From NCBI RefSeq assembly GCF_004193775.1, contig NC_041004.1, forward strand, positions 33,318,411-33,382,410: DNA of 64,000 nt. The letters run 5' to 3'. The translations under genes were made by a program, and so were the position numbers. Shown in pieces: positions 26,301-36,649 of the stretch. The stretch comes from Glycine soja. Lineage: Eukaryota > Streptophyta > Magnoliopsida > Fabales > Fabaceae. How positions within the stretch are numbered: position 1 is the first letter of the stretch; every line of letters starts with the position of its first letter. The notes under the pieces were generated by a model. The model was given only the letters and a program-made list of their open reading frames with translations, ran no database searches and was not told where the DNA came from.

Positions 26301-29300
26301 TCTAGATGTGTTATGTTAGATTATATTAGATTTTCTGATGTATTAGTGACAGCTATAAAAGCTGTTTTTTGTTGTATCTACTCTGACAGAGTAGACTTTA
26401 GGTTTCCTCTTTTTAAAATCTTCTTTCTCTCTCTGTTATCAGTTTTATATATGTATATGAAGCTGCTGAGTGTAACTCAGACCCTTCAACAACGTAGTCC
26501 ATCTTTCTTAACATGTCATAAAAGTAAATGTCAAATAGAATAAAACAAATAAAAAGGAAAGGTCTGCATTTTTTTATGATAACTCCAAAATATTTCACAA
26601 CCAAAAAAATAAAATGAAGTGCAATTCAAAACCAGTAGTCAGAGTAATCAAGTACTCATTCTCCAAGAACAACTCTCCATATGTAATTCCATCAGAATAT
26701 TTGATCTTCTTGAAGTGATCAACCCCCTGTCACCAAATTTATGAAACTTTAGAAATTATTTAATGGGTGACAGCGATTGATTGAAGAAAAAGAAAATTAG
26801 CCAATATACCTGCAGTAACATGAGGATACGCTCAAGGCCATAAGTAATTTCTACAGATACAGGTGATAACTGGAGACTTCCAGCCTGGAGGGAGAAAGAA
26901 AGGAGAACAATGAAGGTAAATGGAATATTTTATTTTATTTTTTCAATAAAAGAACAACATCCAAAGGTTGCATGATGAAAAATGACAATAACTAGAAAAA
27001 TCTGTTTATTCCCCCTTTTTGGTAGACAGAGTCCCTGTGTCTGTTAAGCAGGATATGTCTTCTCTCCAATAAAGTTTCTTCTCCATTACAAAATAATGAT
27101 AATAGTTCCCTCTGAGCAACAAAACATACCTGCTGAAAGTAGGTGAATTGTGTAATCTCCATCCCATCCATCCAGATTTCCCAGCCCAAACCCCAAGCAC
27201 CAAGAACCTATATGCATTTTAATTTGCATATGGATGAGATTACAATCTTATAGGATTTAAAAGACAAAAAACAAAAAAAGCTTTAAATTGCATTTCAGTA
27301 AGCAGCATTAAAACTTTTATAAACCAAAACAACAAATATTACCGGACTCTCCCAGTTGTCTTCCACAAACCGTATATCATGTGCGGTAACATCAATACCT
27401 ATCAAAGATATGCACTCCACAATTTCAGGTTCAGAGTTTTAAAATCCAAAAATAGATAAAATTAGAACTGCACAAAGTTCATACTGTTTTTCTCATTTTG
27501 AGTAGCTAATGAAACTAAACATCTTTCACCTTATTTGCTATGGTTAAAGGTATACCAGCAACTTGATTTCAAGGGGAGTAAGTGAGGCAGTGACACCTTT
27601 TCACCTTTCTTGTTTATACTGATGGTTGATGTTTTTGAGTCACTTGTTAATGAAAGGTTGTAAGCAAGATTTTAGTAGAGGTCAGTCATTAGCTAGATAG
27701 GAGAGACTGGATGTGTTAAATTCAAGAGTAAGTGCACTAAATTATGTATTTGTTAATGGAAAAAATCAGGGTTTAAGCCAAGAATTTCAGTACAAGACAG
27801 ACAAAACAGGTTTTCCCCTTAATGAGGAGACTTCTCCTATATTCAGCAATTATTAAAACTACTCAATGAATAACCACCCCCAAACCCCATATACATAGAG
27901 CATCGCGTACTAATTGTCACATGGTCACACATACGTAATAATTCAGATCCATAAATGACTGCATAAAGACAGAAATAATACACATAAGTAATAATTCACA
28001 TCCATAAGTACCCAAAGAGCTGCGCCTAAAAACAATTACTACACAAACACAAATAATTCAGGCCAGGTATGTCTAAACCTGCTTCTTATTTTATCTCACA
28101 TAAACTTGCCACTAGTTTTAACGCTAATGGCGGGGTTCAGACCTCTTTAGTTCACGTGTCTAAGGTAATGATAACCAGACTGGTCCTCAAAAGAAAAGAA
28201 AAACAGAGAGGAGAGGCTTAACTTAAGTTTCTGATTTCCAAAGTTGAGCAGGGGATTAGTAATAGAACATACATTTACAGGTACAGATATATGTCAATAT
28301 GTTAAAAAAAATATAACAATAACATGTAGATGTTAAGTATACAGGTAATGCTGGAAAACATTCAAATATATCTTTAACAGGATCCAGTTGCTTTATGACA
28401 CATACATAATTCAATAAATGACAAGAAAGTTATACTTAATGAATTAAGATTTCTGTGAGATCTATGCTTGAGTAATATTCTAATAATTGCTAAAATATGT
28501 AAATGAATCGAGACTGAAATTCTTAACAGTCAATAAACATCAACAAATTCACCCTAACTCTCAAACCAATTATCCCTTCTAACCTAAGTCACAAACTCTT
28601 AAAACATAAATCCTAAAACCAAATAGAAGATCACCTTTAGTAATTAGCATGTACATTGAAGAGACCAAAGAGGCAAAGACAATACAAGCTTAAGAAATTG
28701 AAATAACTTGTAAAACATCAACCCAAAATCATAATAAATGATATGGAACAAATTGAAGCTTCTTAGTTTTCTTAACACAGTTTTCTTACTTCTTTTGTAA
28801 GATTCTTTTCCATTTTCATGCAATTTTTCTATTTGTATGCTTAAATGCTCGTAAATCAAAACAAAAATAGCAATTGAACAGAAGAATAAAATCTATTTCA
28901 GTTGAATCAGAGAATATCAGACTCAGTTAGTACCTAAAGCAGAGAGGCTGCGAATAAATAGATCCTGCGAATTTCCAGGATCAGGCTTCAATATCACCTG
29001 AGATCATAAAACAACCAAGAATTCAATGCTAAAAAACAAACACAAGTTATTCAAGAAAAAGCAATCTTATAACGTTAAATTCTGAATTTGATTATGTTAA
29101 CAAACTTGACCTGAAATTGAGTGTGTCTTTGGAGCCTATTTGGGTTTTCTCCATATCGACTATCATCAGGGCGGATGCTAGGTTCCACATACCTAACATA
29201 AAAAAAATGCCATGAGTTTTGGATCCCAAACCCTCCTCACACTCTCCATTCATCATTAACAAGTAAAAATAACAAAAAATGAATAAATAAAAATATCAAG

Positions 29301-30602
29301 AACAAATAGCATCCACGCAACTCAAGTATGCTTACAACCAAAAGTTTTTCCTGAGAAAACAAATAGCCATCTCATCTTTTTAACAGCAATGGAACTCAGC
29401 AACCATTATCTCCACTGCTTCAGAGCGGACAAGCACCCTCTTAAGTTTTAATCTTTTTTTCATCGAGGTAAAGATAAATTCATTAAACCAAATTTTCAGT
29501 AAACTTCTTCAATTGAACGACATTCATATTTTCGAAAATCAATGCAATAACTTACATCTAAAACATACTTACGCGACATTCCATGGTTCAGGGCCAAGAA
29601 CCCTTAAATATGTAAGAGGATTCATAGTCCCAGCTCCAACCTGCTCAATGTGGACACATTAAAAAAAATGTATCAGAGAAGATTCAATAACACAATTTAA
29701 GTTCAAAACTGAACCTTGTATCATGAAGTCAAACCTCCAGAAGCATGCAAGTAGTTTGTCTGTCCATTAAATCACAGACAAATTTTTATACTGTCAATCA
29801 ATCGCAAATGCTCATGTAAGTCAAGTCAAGCCTGTTGAGTTATACACTAACTAGCTTAAAAGTCATAGCTAACATGATTTCTGATTAGTTAACCATGAAA
29901 AAAATCTTTATATTGATAGTGCATATCAATTAAACTCCTATAATTAATTGACAATAGTCTACGCATTGAATCACAGATTAGTTTTACCATAAAGTTGTTG
30001 ACTTTTACGCTTACTAGCTTGAAATTCATACCGAACATGATTTCTTGTTCACTATAAAAGTTACTGTAAAACAGTCAAAGTATAGTGCATAGAAATTAAT
30101 TCTAATAATTTATCAACAACAACAGCAATAAGTTTACAAGATAATTGAATTGAATGGATGATCGACAATGCAGCAAATTGATTAAATTACCTCTGTGTTG
30201 CTGCATTGCATTATGGAGCATCCAACGGAAGCCCAATATTCCTGCAATTACCAATACAAATAAAAAAAACATTTTTAAAAAAATTTTAAAATAAAGTGTT
30301 TTGGAGTGAGAGTAATGCAATTTGAGTGTTGCAAAGACCTGAAGGCGTTGAATTGCTTGCTGAAAAGTGAGAGTTGAGGAATTAATGGAACGAGTGTTGG
30401 AGTGGCTTGAAGAAGAAGAATAAGAAGAAGAGTGGCGTGAGAGTGAAGGTGAAGGAGAATGAGGAGAAGAGGGAGTGGTGGCGGCGGAGAGGGTGGTGGC
30501 GAAGTGGCGGTGGCGGTGGAGGAGGGAGTGTGAGGGGCGGAGGCGCGTGGCGGTGTGGGGTTTGAGAACGGAGATCACTAAGGGCAAGGCGAGGATTCCC
30601 AT
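5350..30602 (-). CDS. EDD1: Glycyl-tRNA synthetase, chloroplast/mitochondrial (EDD1 type)
   Basis: Charges tRNA-Gly in plastids and mitochondria. It is a fusion of the bacterial alpha (GlyQ) and beta (GlyS) subunits: residues 1-75 transit peptide, about 78-370 alpha ([35 protein letters not shown]), about 390-1070 beta ([18 protein letters not shown]-like segment, [15 protein letters not shown]-terminal LPGF). Exons, from the start: 30339-30602, 30191-30241, 29573-29640, 29111-29192, 28934-28997, 27343-27398, 27130-27207, 26810-26884, 26656-26726, 25653-25769, 25425-25526, 24974-25100, 24100-24183, 23880-23966, 23333-23434, 23188-23251, 22871-22926, 22054-22125, 21121-21203, 18911-18959, 18502-18564, 18322-18411, 18152-18238, 17637-17708, 17495-17553, 10305-10398, 9766-9984, 9524-9618, 8977-9067, 8738-8842, 8618-8656, 7435-7524, 6719-6820, 6069-6150, 5866-5951, 5350-5448. 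All junctions are GT-AG and phases agree, giving 1,074 residues, close to the roughly 1,067 of Arabidopsis EDD1. An in-frame upstream Met lies at 30677; I prefer 30602 because MGILALPL matches the family's start. No disabling lesion was seen. Confidence 0.95.
7147..7184. repeat. (AC)n/(GA)n microsatellite in intron
   Basis: A compound simple repeat of about ten AC dinucleotides followed by a GA-rich tract, inside intron 32 of the synthetase gene. It is a likely length-polymorphic site. No function is implied. Confidence 0.85.
7756..8072. repeat. Two diverged copies of a dispersed repeat in intron 31
   Basis: Two segments, about 7756-7862 and 7938-8072, share an opening TTAGGATCCAAnTGC, a middle block around AGTCCTnCAT, and an ending TTCTCCCAAAGTTCTTA. 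They lie in the same orientation, about 180 bp apart, between exons 31 and 32 of the synthetase gene. They look like decayed copies of one retroelement fragment; the family is not identified. Confidence 0.5.
10668..11138 (+). pseudogene. LINE ORF1, RRM-containing N-terminal part
   Basis: Open for 156 codons. Basic N-terminus, then an RNA-recognition motif at about residues 55-130: [17 protein letters not shown] gives RNP2, and [11 protein letters not shown] gives the RNP1-like block. Plant L1 ORF1 proteins commonly begin with such an RRM, which is thought to bind the element's RNA. The frame stops at 11136-11138, and the remaining ORF1 continues in other frames. Confidence 0.75.
11139..12706 (+). 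pseudogene. LINE ORF1 C-terminal part, frame-broken
   Basis: The continuation of ORF1 is split over frames. The segment 11334-11900 contains a WVGCV-like block and a [15 protein letters not shown] block typical of DUF4283-type ORF1 proteins, then an [11 protein letters not shown] block. The segment 12077-12706 is a low-complexity hydrophilic tail. No intact CCHC knuckle was found. Together with 10668-11138 this is one ORF1 broken by at least two frameshifts. Confidence 0.6.
12832..13900 (+). pseudogene. LINE ORF2 endonuclease domain, with stops
   Basis: ORF2 starts at ATG 12832 with [14 protein letters not shown], the standard opening of the LINE endonuclease, followed by the catalytic-type CIQETK block near 12929-12946 and a LGDFNSIR block near 13252-13275. 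In-frame stops interrupt it, for example in the block ending PKVS near 13000, at the former Trp in CDVWS near 13177, and after the KFT block near 13398. The domain is dead, though the order of motifs is complete. Confidence 0.75.
13940..15166 (+). pseudogene. LINE ORF2 reverse transcriptase
   Basis: A 408-codon open segment with a nearly complete plant L1 reverse transcriptase: [27 protein letters not shown], the first catalytic Asp block [33 protein letters not shown], and a second catalytic block that reads YTDD (14897-14908). YTDD departs from the usual YADD or FADD, though both Asp are present. The frame is lost after about 15010, where the LKINLxKS block changes frame. The flanking endonuclease and C-terminal parts are broken, so the copy is inactive. 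Confidence 0.85.
15205..16319 (+). pseudogene. LINE ORF2 C-terminal and zf-RVT domain
   Basis: Two open stretches (15205-15795 and 15948-16319) preserve the tail of ORF2. Landmarks are [27 protein letters not shown] split over lines, LLGKWRW, WEDCWIG, and the zinc-binding zf-RVT block with [18 protein letters not shown]. In this copy the CPFC pair reads CPFY, so one zinc ligand is missing, whereas the short LINE at 19677-20882 keeps CPFC. A stop sits between the two stretches. Confidence 0.75.
16655..17300. repeat. Dispersed legume repeat fragments in intron 25
   Basis: Right of the LINE, the intron holds two related blocks with AGCTTAAGnTGTTAGG-type text (about 16670-16700 and 16880-16900). 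A third block (about 17110-17210) has GCCTAAGCTTTTGGG, GGGATTAGAGCC and a TCATGAGTTTAATTCTTG stretch. Similar words occur at 21655-21985 in intron 18. They look like remnants of one short LTR-type or TRIM-like family that reuses a TATCAGAGCC primer-site word. Boundaries are unclear. Confidence 0.35.
19490..19640. repeat. Plant-wide dispersed repeat fragment in intron 19
   Basis: The text around TAGTCCTACATCAACTCGAG, then CCTCACAAGCCGGTTTT and GAGTTGAGCCCTAAGCCC, matches a short repeat seen in many plant introns and 3' regions. I recognise the word pattern only and did not find flanking duplications. It lies just left of the short LINE insertion. Confidence 0.4.
19677..20882 (+). mobile_element. 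Short internally deleted LINE in intron 19
   Basis: A LINE derivative of about 1.2 kb inserted antisense in the synthetase intron between exons 19 and 20. It is flanked by an 11-bp direct repeat (ACTAACTGTTC, 19666-19676 and 20883-20893) and ends in poly(A). It opens with a GA-rich leader like that of the 6-kb LINE, then jumps straight to the C-terminal ORF2 part. That part includes the [13 protein letters not shown] block, a frameshift near 20210, and a zf-RVT block keeping CPFC and FFNC. Endonuclease and reverse transcriptase are absent, so it must have used another element's machinery. Confidence 0.8.
21655..21985. repeat. TRIM-like repeat in intron 18
   Basis: Two related blocks of about 85 bp (about 21664-21750 and 21890-21975) each contain CAACnnTTAAGCTTTTGGGAG. 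They bracket about 140 bp. Just inside the first block is ATATGATATCAAAGCCTC, similar to the TGGTATCAGAGCC primer-binding word used by plant LTR retrotransposons. This fits a terminal-repeat retrotransposon in miniature, decayed. It could instead be two nested fragments of a longer LTR. Confidence 0.4.
23629..23938. repeat. Tandem duplication covering part of exon 14
   Basis: Two direct copies, 23629-23787 and 23786-23938, about 150-159 bp each and over 90 percent alike by eye. The right copy contains the 3' two-thirds of the real synthetase exon 14 and its splice donor. The left copy carries a second version of that exon part and donor inside intron 14, without an acceptor or the first part of the exon. 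The left copy also has a short extra piece (AGGAACAAAC region). Confidence 0.9.
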
Positions 30603-30677
30603 GATTCCGGCACGGTGGTTATTGGTTCTTCCACAAATGGGGGATAAGATAGGGTTTATAAAGTTTAGCCTTTTCAT
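30603..30677 (-). other. Possible 25-residue N-terminal extension of EDD1
   Basis: An in-frame ATG at 30677 lies 25 codons before the Met chosen as the start (30602), with no stop between them. The extension is MKRLNFINP...RAGI, basic and without acidic residues, so it could act as an alternative targeting peptide. The family start matches the second Met. I keep this as a possible alternative start, since the enzyme class is sent to two organelles. Confidence 0.35.
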
Positions 30678-31107
30678 TTCATTCTCAGTTCAGTTTCTGC
30701 CAAAACACCAACTGGCTGTCGTTAGTTACTTACCACAGCAAAGGTCAAAAACAAAAGCTAAAAGCAGATTAGAAGAGGATGTGTCACGATAAATAAATAT
30801 CTTTTAAAATAAAATAAGTAATTTGGATTATATTATTTGATTGCTTGAGCTTCTTGTATATGTTTTTTTTTTCGATTTATCATCTTTCATCTTTATTTTG
30901 AAATTGAGTTTTAATTTAAAAAACAATTATCAATAATTAAAAATATTTTTATATTATAATTTAAATTGTTTATTTTAATCCAATATCTATTTTTATATTT
31001 AAATGTTTGTGTATCATAAAAATTAATTAAAATATAATTTATATATTAAAACTTAATCATATTATTGTCAAAGTTCATATAATAAAATATATTTATTTAA
31101 TAACCTG
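30678..31107. other. Upstream region of EDD1
   Basis: This stretch should hold the 5' untranslated region and promoter of the minus-strand synthetase gene. I see no clear TATA box at a convincing distance; AT-rich housekeeping promoters often lack one. No other gene is visible. Confidence 0.4.
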
Positions 31108-31359
31108 ACTTTAGTTTCTTATTATTGTGAAAATTTAATTTTGGTTCGTATATTTTTTTCAACTTGTTAACTTGATGTCCAATATTTAATAAAATGCTAA
31201 GTTGACACGATCAATATTTTAATATGTTCAATAGTAAACATCAAGTTAAAGTTAATAGATAAAGTAAAATTTTACGATTAAAATAGTAAAGAATCTAGAT
31301 TTGCACAAAAAATAAAGTGACTAGAATTAAATTTTAACAATAATAGGAAAATCAAAAGT
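31108..31359. mobile_element. MITE-like inverted-repeat element
   Basis: About 250 bp with matching ends. The left end has ACTTTAGTTTC, then TATTATTGTGAAAATTTAA. The right end is the imperfect complement, with TTAAATTTTAACAATAATA and GAAAATCAAAAGT. The inverted arms are about 40 bp. No coding capacity. A clear target duplication was not found, so the superfamily is open. Confidence 0.45.
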
Positions 31360-31751
31360 ATAATTGATTATATCTAAATAATTATGTAAAAAAAATAATG
31401 TATGTACATACACATGTGTATATGTGCACATGTGTGTTATATTTTCCAACAACATCAAACTTCTAGGTTCATCAACACAAGACAAATATACATGTCATAT
31501 ATGTTACATGACACTTGCCTATCTTGTACATGATTTGATGAATAATGAATAACACAGGTAAATTAATATAAAATTTTCTAAAATACCTAATATTAACCAT
31601 CTTAATATATTTTATATCAAATTTAATGTATTTATCGAAATAAAGAAAAAAAAGGAAGAGATTAGAATAAAAAAAATGTTGTTTCATTTTCAAAATGATT
31701 ATTTTGGTTAGTTATTATTTTTTGATATCATCGGAGAGATAAAAATATGAA
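31360..31751. other. AT-rich spacer
   Basis: No gene or paired repeat recognised. A minus-strand open stretch of 73 codons (31472-31693) has the composition of translated AT-rich DNA and is not considered coding. Confidence 0.5.
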
Positions 31752-31756
31752 CATAT

Positions 31757-32214
31757 TGTTGGGAATTTTCAATAAACCATATACAATACCAAATGAGCAC
31801 CAAAACACATTACGTTAGATTATCAAGAGGTTTTAAGCAATACCTGGATCCATAGAGCTTGATTAACACGCAGCGGAATATGACAGTGGTCACGAACAAT
31901 TGGTTTAATGACCTTCCTCAACCAAATCACCTTATTTTTTATGAGACCTTCGTTTTCTCTTCAGATGGGGAGAGGAGAAACTGTTTGTTGATTTGGTAGC
32001 CTTATGTTTTAAACCTATTAGGGTTCCCATTATCCCCTAATAGGTCAAACTGGTTTCCGCTCATTAAGCTCATATCAATTTTCCGGCAGTCTAATGGGCT
32101 CACTTAAATAGATCACTTTACATTGAACCCATTTAAATGTAAATAACTAATATAAATGTTATAATATAATATGTAGCCCATATTAATTAATTAGGAATTA
32201 TAAAATTCCTAACA
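31757..32214 (-). repeat. 3' LTR of the copia element
   Basis: 458 bp, starting TGTTGGGAATT and ending AATTCCTAACA on the plus strand. It is the 3' LTR because the element runs on the minus strand. Compared with the 5' LTR it lacks about 19 bp in the middle (near 32004) and has about 11 single-base differences. Confidence 0.92.
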
Positions 32215-32226
32215 ATCTCCCACTTG
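32215..32226 (-). other. Polypurine tract of the copia element
   Basis: On the minus strand this reads AAGTGGGAGAT immediately before the 3' LTR, the position and composition expected of the purine primer for plus-strand DNA synthesis. Confidence 0.7.
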
Positions 32227-33339
32227 GGCTTCATATTAACCTTAGACATTTATATCACAAAATTCTTTAGGCGCGCAACCGTATGTTATTTACTTTTAGA
32301 CTCCTTTTATACAATCTGGTCCATCTCATATAGCAACAGGAAACCACTGCAGTTTTCATCATAATTTAGCTTGACTAAGCCACAATGATCACCACTGTTA
32401 CTCATACTCGATAACATTGATCAAATATGGATAAGCGGCATGGAAATTACATACAATGTGATCTTAATCATGTTTATTTCCAACTAGTCCAAACTTTATT
32501 CTTTATAGAGATCAATCCAAAATGCAATACAGACATTGCACACAAAATGAACTCAAAATAAACATCAACTTTATTTCTGCAGAAAATCCAAATAATACAA
32601 ATATCTGGAAAACATAAGATATAAAACATAAACGGGACTCCCACTAAACTAAGGTACTATTAGGAACTACACCCATATGAGCAGTGTTCTCATGAAAAAC
32701 TTTAGGTACCAAACCTTTAGTAAGTGGGTAAGCTAGCATGGAATCAGTCCCTATATGTTCTATACAAATCTATATTTTCTGGATTCTTTATTTAACAACC
32801 AAATACTTTATGTCAACAAACTTTTATTTGGTTGAATCCTTAATAAGACTGCTAAGATATTGTCTCAATAAACACCTGATGGCTACTTAATGTTGGCGAC
32901 AACAAGCAAGCCAGTTACAATAATTTAGTAATCATAAATTCTAGTATAATGTCTCATAGCAAAATATTAACTCCACCAACATGGTCAAATGTGAATCCTT
33001 ATGTGAAGTGATTGCTATTAAAACATTCTGAAATAATCGAAGTCAGAATACCCAATGATCTCTAAACTTCTAGACTTTCGATATGAAAATACGTAGTTTC
33101 TTGTTCTCTTCAATTAACACATAATGCGCTTTACTATTTCTAGTGTTACATACCAAGATTACTCATATATCACCTTAGGATTCCCACAAAATAATTTCAA
33201 ACTCTAAATTTTACACATGCAGATTTGGGATTCACTTAATATGAGTAATTTAAACCATAGTAGTAACAACAACAACAACAATTAAAGAAGAGAACAACAA
33301 ACATGCAATGCATAAATAATCTTTATGGTAAATTTCAAG
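32227..33339. other. Non-coding 3' internal region of the copia element
   Basis: About 1.1 kb between the polypurine tract and the internal direct repeat. No RT, RNase H or other coding block of copia pol could be read here in any frame, though these would be expected in an intact element. It is AT-rich and may be a normal long 3' untranslated part or replacement sequence. Confidence 0.5.
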
Positions 33340-33745
33340 ACCCAAACAAGATACCTAGTGCACCATTAATCCTCAATCTTTGGATTGAAAAAGACTAACT
33401 GCAAGCGATACTCTCAATGCATTGATCAAACATTGGTGATAAGTCCTGTCAAACAAAGGTTATCTTTGGATACTCCATTGCTCACATGGAAAACTTATAT
33501 GATGATTATTCCGATCAAATAATGATTGTCTTTGAACATTTCATTATTCACATGGAAAATCACACTATTTATAATCACCACATGTTTACTATTGCAAGCA
33601 TGTAATTATTCTATCAAATTGTGTCTTCCTTTGGGCCGAGCACAATTCACATGAATAATTTCATGCAACATCCATGTAAATTCAATCAAATAAATTTACG
33701 CAACAGAGGTTACTTTGGCAACATGTTGTTTCAATTAATTTAACC
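33335..33745. repeat. Internal direct repeat of copia element, copy 1
   Basis: Shares long stretches with 36650-36995 in the same orientation. Examples are CAAGATACCTAGT, GATCAAACATTG, TGTCTTCCTTTGGGCCGA and GAGGTTA(C/T)TTTGGCAACAT. The two copies bracket the whole coding region (33800-36540). Such symmetric internal repeats are not part of the usual copia plan. Confidence 0.75.
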
Positions 33746-33976
33746 AAAAATACAAGACAATTTAATACAATAAATGGGAGGTCTTAAAATTACATAATTT
33801 AACCAAAAGAATCCTTTAAAGATACTAGAGAAAAAAGTTTCTTTATAGTCAATGTCTTCCTTTTGAGAAAAGCCTTTAGCAACTAGACGAGCCTTATATC
33901 TCTCGATATTATCCTTTGAATCCTTCTTGATTTTAAATATCCATTTACAACCAATAGGTTTCACACGTTCAGGCAA
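33746..33976 (-). pseudogene. copia reverse-transcriptase start, truncated
   Basis: Preserves only the first segment of copia reverse transcriptase: KPIGCKWIFKIKKDS, ERYKARLVAKGFSQKE and DYKETF. Normally about 200 further residues follow, including the YVDD catalytic block and then RNase H. Here similarity stops near 33840, and the sequence runs into the internal direct repeat. The enzyme cannot be made from this copy. Confidence 0.8.
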
Positions 33977-34760
33977 TTCGATTAGATTTCAAAATTCATT
34001 GTCACTCATAGACTTCATCTCATCCTTCATGGCATCAATCCAATTTTGAGAGTTAGAACTGTCCATAACTGTGCATAGCTTGACAGAAGTTGATTGGATC
34101 ATCCTCTGTTAAACCAACACCATCCTTATGTTCTTGGAGAAATATAATATAATCATTTGAGATTGCATTTCTCCTCTCTCTAATGGATCTCCTTAGTGAC
34201 ACTTCTTGAGGTTGTTGAGGTTGCTCTAAAGGTATTTGAGGAAAAACCTCATTGTTTTCTTGTTCTGGAACAATGTCAACAGTTTGAACATTGTCTTCTA
34301 TTGCTGGAGTTGTGTCTTGAATAGCAATAGGTACGAGGACTTGATCACTGTAAATAACAGGTTCTTCCTCAAAGACAACATTCCTTATGTTCTCTTCCTT
34401 CCCAAACTCAACTTTCTCAAGAAATCTCGCATTTCCCGTCTCGAAAAAGGATCTTAAGGTGGGATTGTAAAATTTATAGCCCCGAGAGCGTTCAGCATAG
34501 CCAACAAAATAGCAGCTAATTGTTCTTGAGTCCAGCTTTCTTTCATATGGCCTATAAGGCCGTGCCTCAGCTGGACAACCTCAAATGTGCAAATGTTTAA
34601 TGCTTGGCCTTTTACCAGTCCAAAGTTCATAAGGGGTTTTATTAACTGCTTTACTTGACACCCTATTAAGGATGTAAATTGCGGTCTTTAAGGCTTCTCC
34701 CCAAAGTGACTCTAGCAAAGAGGAATGACTAATCATACTTCTCACCATATCTTTAAGAGT
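33977..34760 (-). pseudogene. copia integrase C-terminal part and linker, frame-broken
   Basis: Read on the minus strand, this region contains broken copia pol text between integrase and reverse transcriptase: a GCPAEARPYRP-like block near 34545-34580, a YERSRGYKFYNP-like block near 34465-34500, and a long acidic linker with several QQP/QE-type words near 34200-34400. Stops and frame changes prevent a continuous product. Confidence 0.6.
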
Positions 34761-35237
34761 TCAGTTTCTTCGTTCTGCTACACCATTCATGATGGGTTTG
34801 CCCGGCATAGTGTATTGCAGAACAATTCCACACTCTTTGAGGAACAGCGCAAAAGGTCCTGGACGTTGTTCTCCTGATCCATCATATTTGCCATAGTACT
34901 CACCACCACGGTCAGATTTGATAGCCTTAATTTTCTTTCCAAGTTGAAGTTCAACCTCAACCTTGAAAGTTTTAAAAATGTCTAGGGATTGGGATTTCTC
35001 ATGTAACAAATATAGGTAACCGTATCTAGAGTAGTCATCTATGAACGTAATGAAATATTGTTGTCCATTCCAAGAAGTTTTAGGAAAAGGACCACAAATG
35101 TCTGTATGCACTAGTTCTAAGACGTCTTTAGCTCTTTCGGTACCTAATTTCCTTATGTTTGTTCGTTTTCCCTTTATGCATTCAATACAGACCTCAAAGT
35201 CTGATAAATCCAAAGGGTCAAGAATTTCATCCAACAC
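34761..35237 (-). pseudogene. copia integrase core
   Basis: An open stretch of 158 codons holding the integrase catalytic core: CIECIKGKRTN from the end of the zinc-binding part, then HTDICGPF with the first Asp, FIDDYSRYGY, KSDRGGEY with the second Asp, and the end GVAERRN with the Glu of the DDE triad. All three catalytic residues appear present. It is separated by a frame change from the upstream gag-protease text, so it is probably not expressed as part of a working polyprotein. Confidence 0.85.
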
Positions 35238-35252
35238 AAGTCTCTGAATTCT

Positions 35253-35855
35253 TTATTTAGAGATATGGCCTAAACGCTTATGCCATAAGGTGGCTGAATT
35301 CTCATTCAATTTTCGTTTTGTACCATGTGAACTTATTTGCAGTATTTCATTATAGGAACTAACAACATCAAGCATGTAAATATTATCAATTAAAGAACCA
35401 GAACCAATCATATTTGAATTTTGGTAGAGACTAACTTTATTATTTCCAAATGAACAAGAAAATCCAAATTTGTCCAAACTAGAAATAGAAATCAAATTCC
35501 GTCTAAAAGACGGTACAACAAAAGTCTCAAATAAATCCAAATAAAATACAGTTTTTAACTGTAATCTAAAAGTTCCAATAGCTTCCACTGCAACCTTATT
35601 GCCATCACCCACAAAGATGAATCTTTCATCATCACTTGGTAGTCGGCTCCACAGGCAACCCTGCATAGTCATACTTATGTGAGTAGTAGCACCAGAATCT
35701 ACCCACCAAGTATCTTTAGGTACAAAAACCAAATTAACTTCTGAACAAACTAGAGTAAGAAATTTACCTTTCTTCACATGCCATGCGGCATACTTGGGAC
35801 ACTCTTTCTTCATGTGTCCCGACTTCTTGCAGAAGTAACAGGTAAATTTCTCATC
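35253..35855 (-). pseudogene. copia zinc knuckle, protease and GAG-pre-integrase region
   Basis: Starting near 35855 on the minus strand there is a CCHC knuckle (CYFCKKSGHMKKEC). The protease follows with WWVDSGATTHIS, where DSGA is the aspartic protease active site. Then comes the pre-integrase domain with NLISISSLDKFGF and LWHKRLGHIS. The frame is open from 35813 to 35253. A frame break of one or two bases near 35925 separates it from gag. Confidence 0.85.
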
Positions 35856-35916
35856 CTTATTTTGCTTCTTTTGCTGAGAAGTCCCTTCCGCAACACCCTT
35901 AGCCTTTTTCCTTTTC

Positions 35917-36540
35917 TTATTCTGAGGTCGAAGTCAAGTGAGCACTTTCAGTCCTATCTCTCTGCAGCCTCTCCTCCTCTTGCACACAGTGAGATATAAG
36001 CTCATTGAGGGACCATTTGTCCTTCTGAGTGTTATAGCTCACTTTGAATTGCCCAAAGTGTGCAGGAAGCGAGATCAAAACCAAGTGCACAAACAAGTCT
36101 TCACCAAGCTCTAACTTAAGTGACTTGAGTTTTGATGCGAGATTGGGCATCTCCATAATGTACTCCCTTATGTTTCCTTTGCCTTTATACTTCATGGAGA
36201 TGAGTTTGGCCAAAAGGTTACTCGTCTCTGCCTTTTCATTTTTGGCAAAGTATTGCTCGATTTCCTCAAGGAATTTCTTTGCACTTTGACCCTCAGAAAT
36301 AGAGCCCCGAAACGCCTCTGGAATAGAGCGCTTCATGATCATAAGGCACATTCGGTTGGACCGATCCCACTTCTCAATTTTTACCTCATTAGAGGTTTCC
36401 GGAGTGGAAATGGGTCGTTCCGTCCTCAATGCCAAGTCCAAATCCATACAACCAAGAACAATTTCTACGACTTCCTTCCAGACCTTAAAATTTGTCCCAT
36501 TTAGCATTGGGATAGAATTCACTTGGGCAGTAACATTTGC
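35917..36540 (-). pseudogene. copia gag (UBN2-type)
   Basis: Retrotransposon gag capsid region. It opens with text like TSVANVTAQVNSIPMLNG and continues with FKVWKEVVEIVLGCMDLDLAL, SIPEAFRG, AKLISMKYKGKGNIREYI and the terminal ELISHCVQEEERL block. Family gag proteins begin at the Met or near-Met just before SVANV, so the longer open stretch to 36633 adds untranslated leader. The frame ends in a stop at 35917-35919, caused by a small deletion in the TSTSQ block, which cuts gag from the zinc knuckle. Confidence 0.85.
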
Positions 36541-36649
36541 AACACTGGTAATATTAACTAAACAGAGAACACAAAAAAAATGTTCACAGATAATCAAGCA
36601 AGTCATATAAAATATATATAACAAGACATGCAAATATTTCCCATAACAG

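Noticed and set aside
26992..27203. Open frames at exon 7 of EDD1
   Set aside because: They only read through exon 7 into intron sequence. The exon is 27130-27207 with GT-AG borders.
35917..36610. Plus-strand open frames opposite copia gag
   Set aside because: Complement of the gag coding sequence, with no independent domain.
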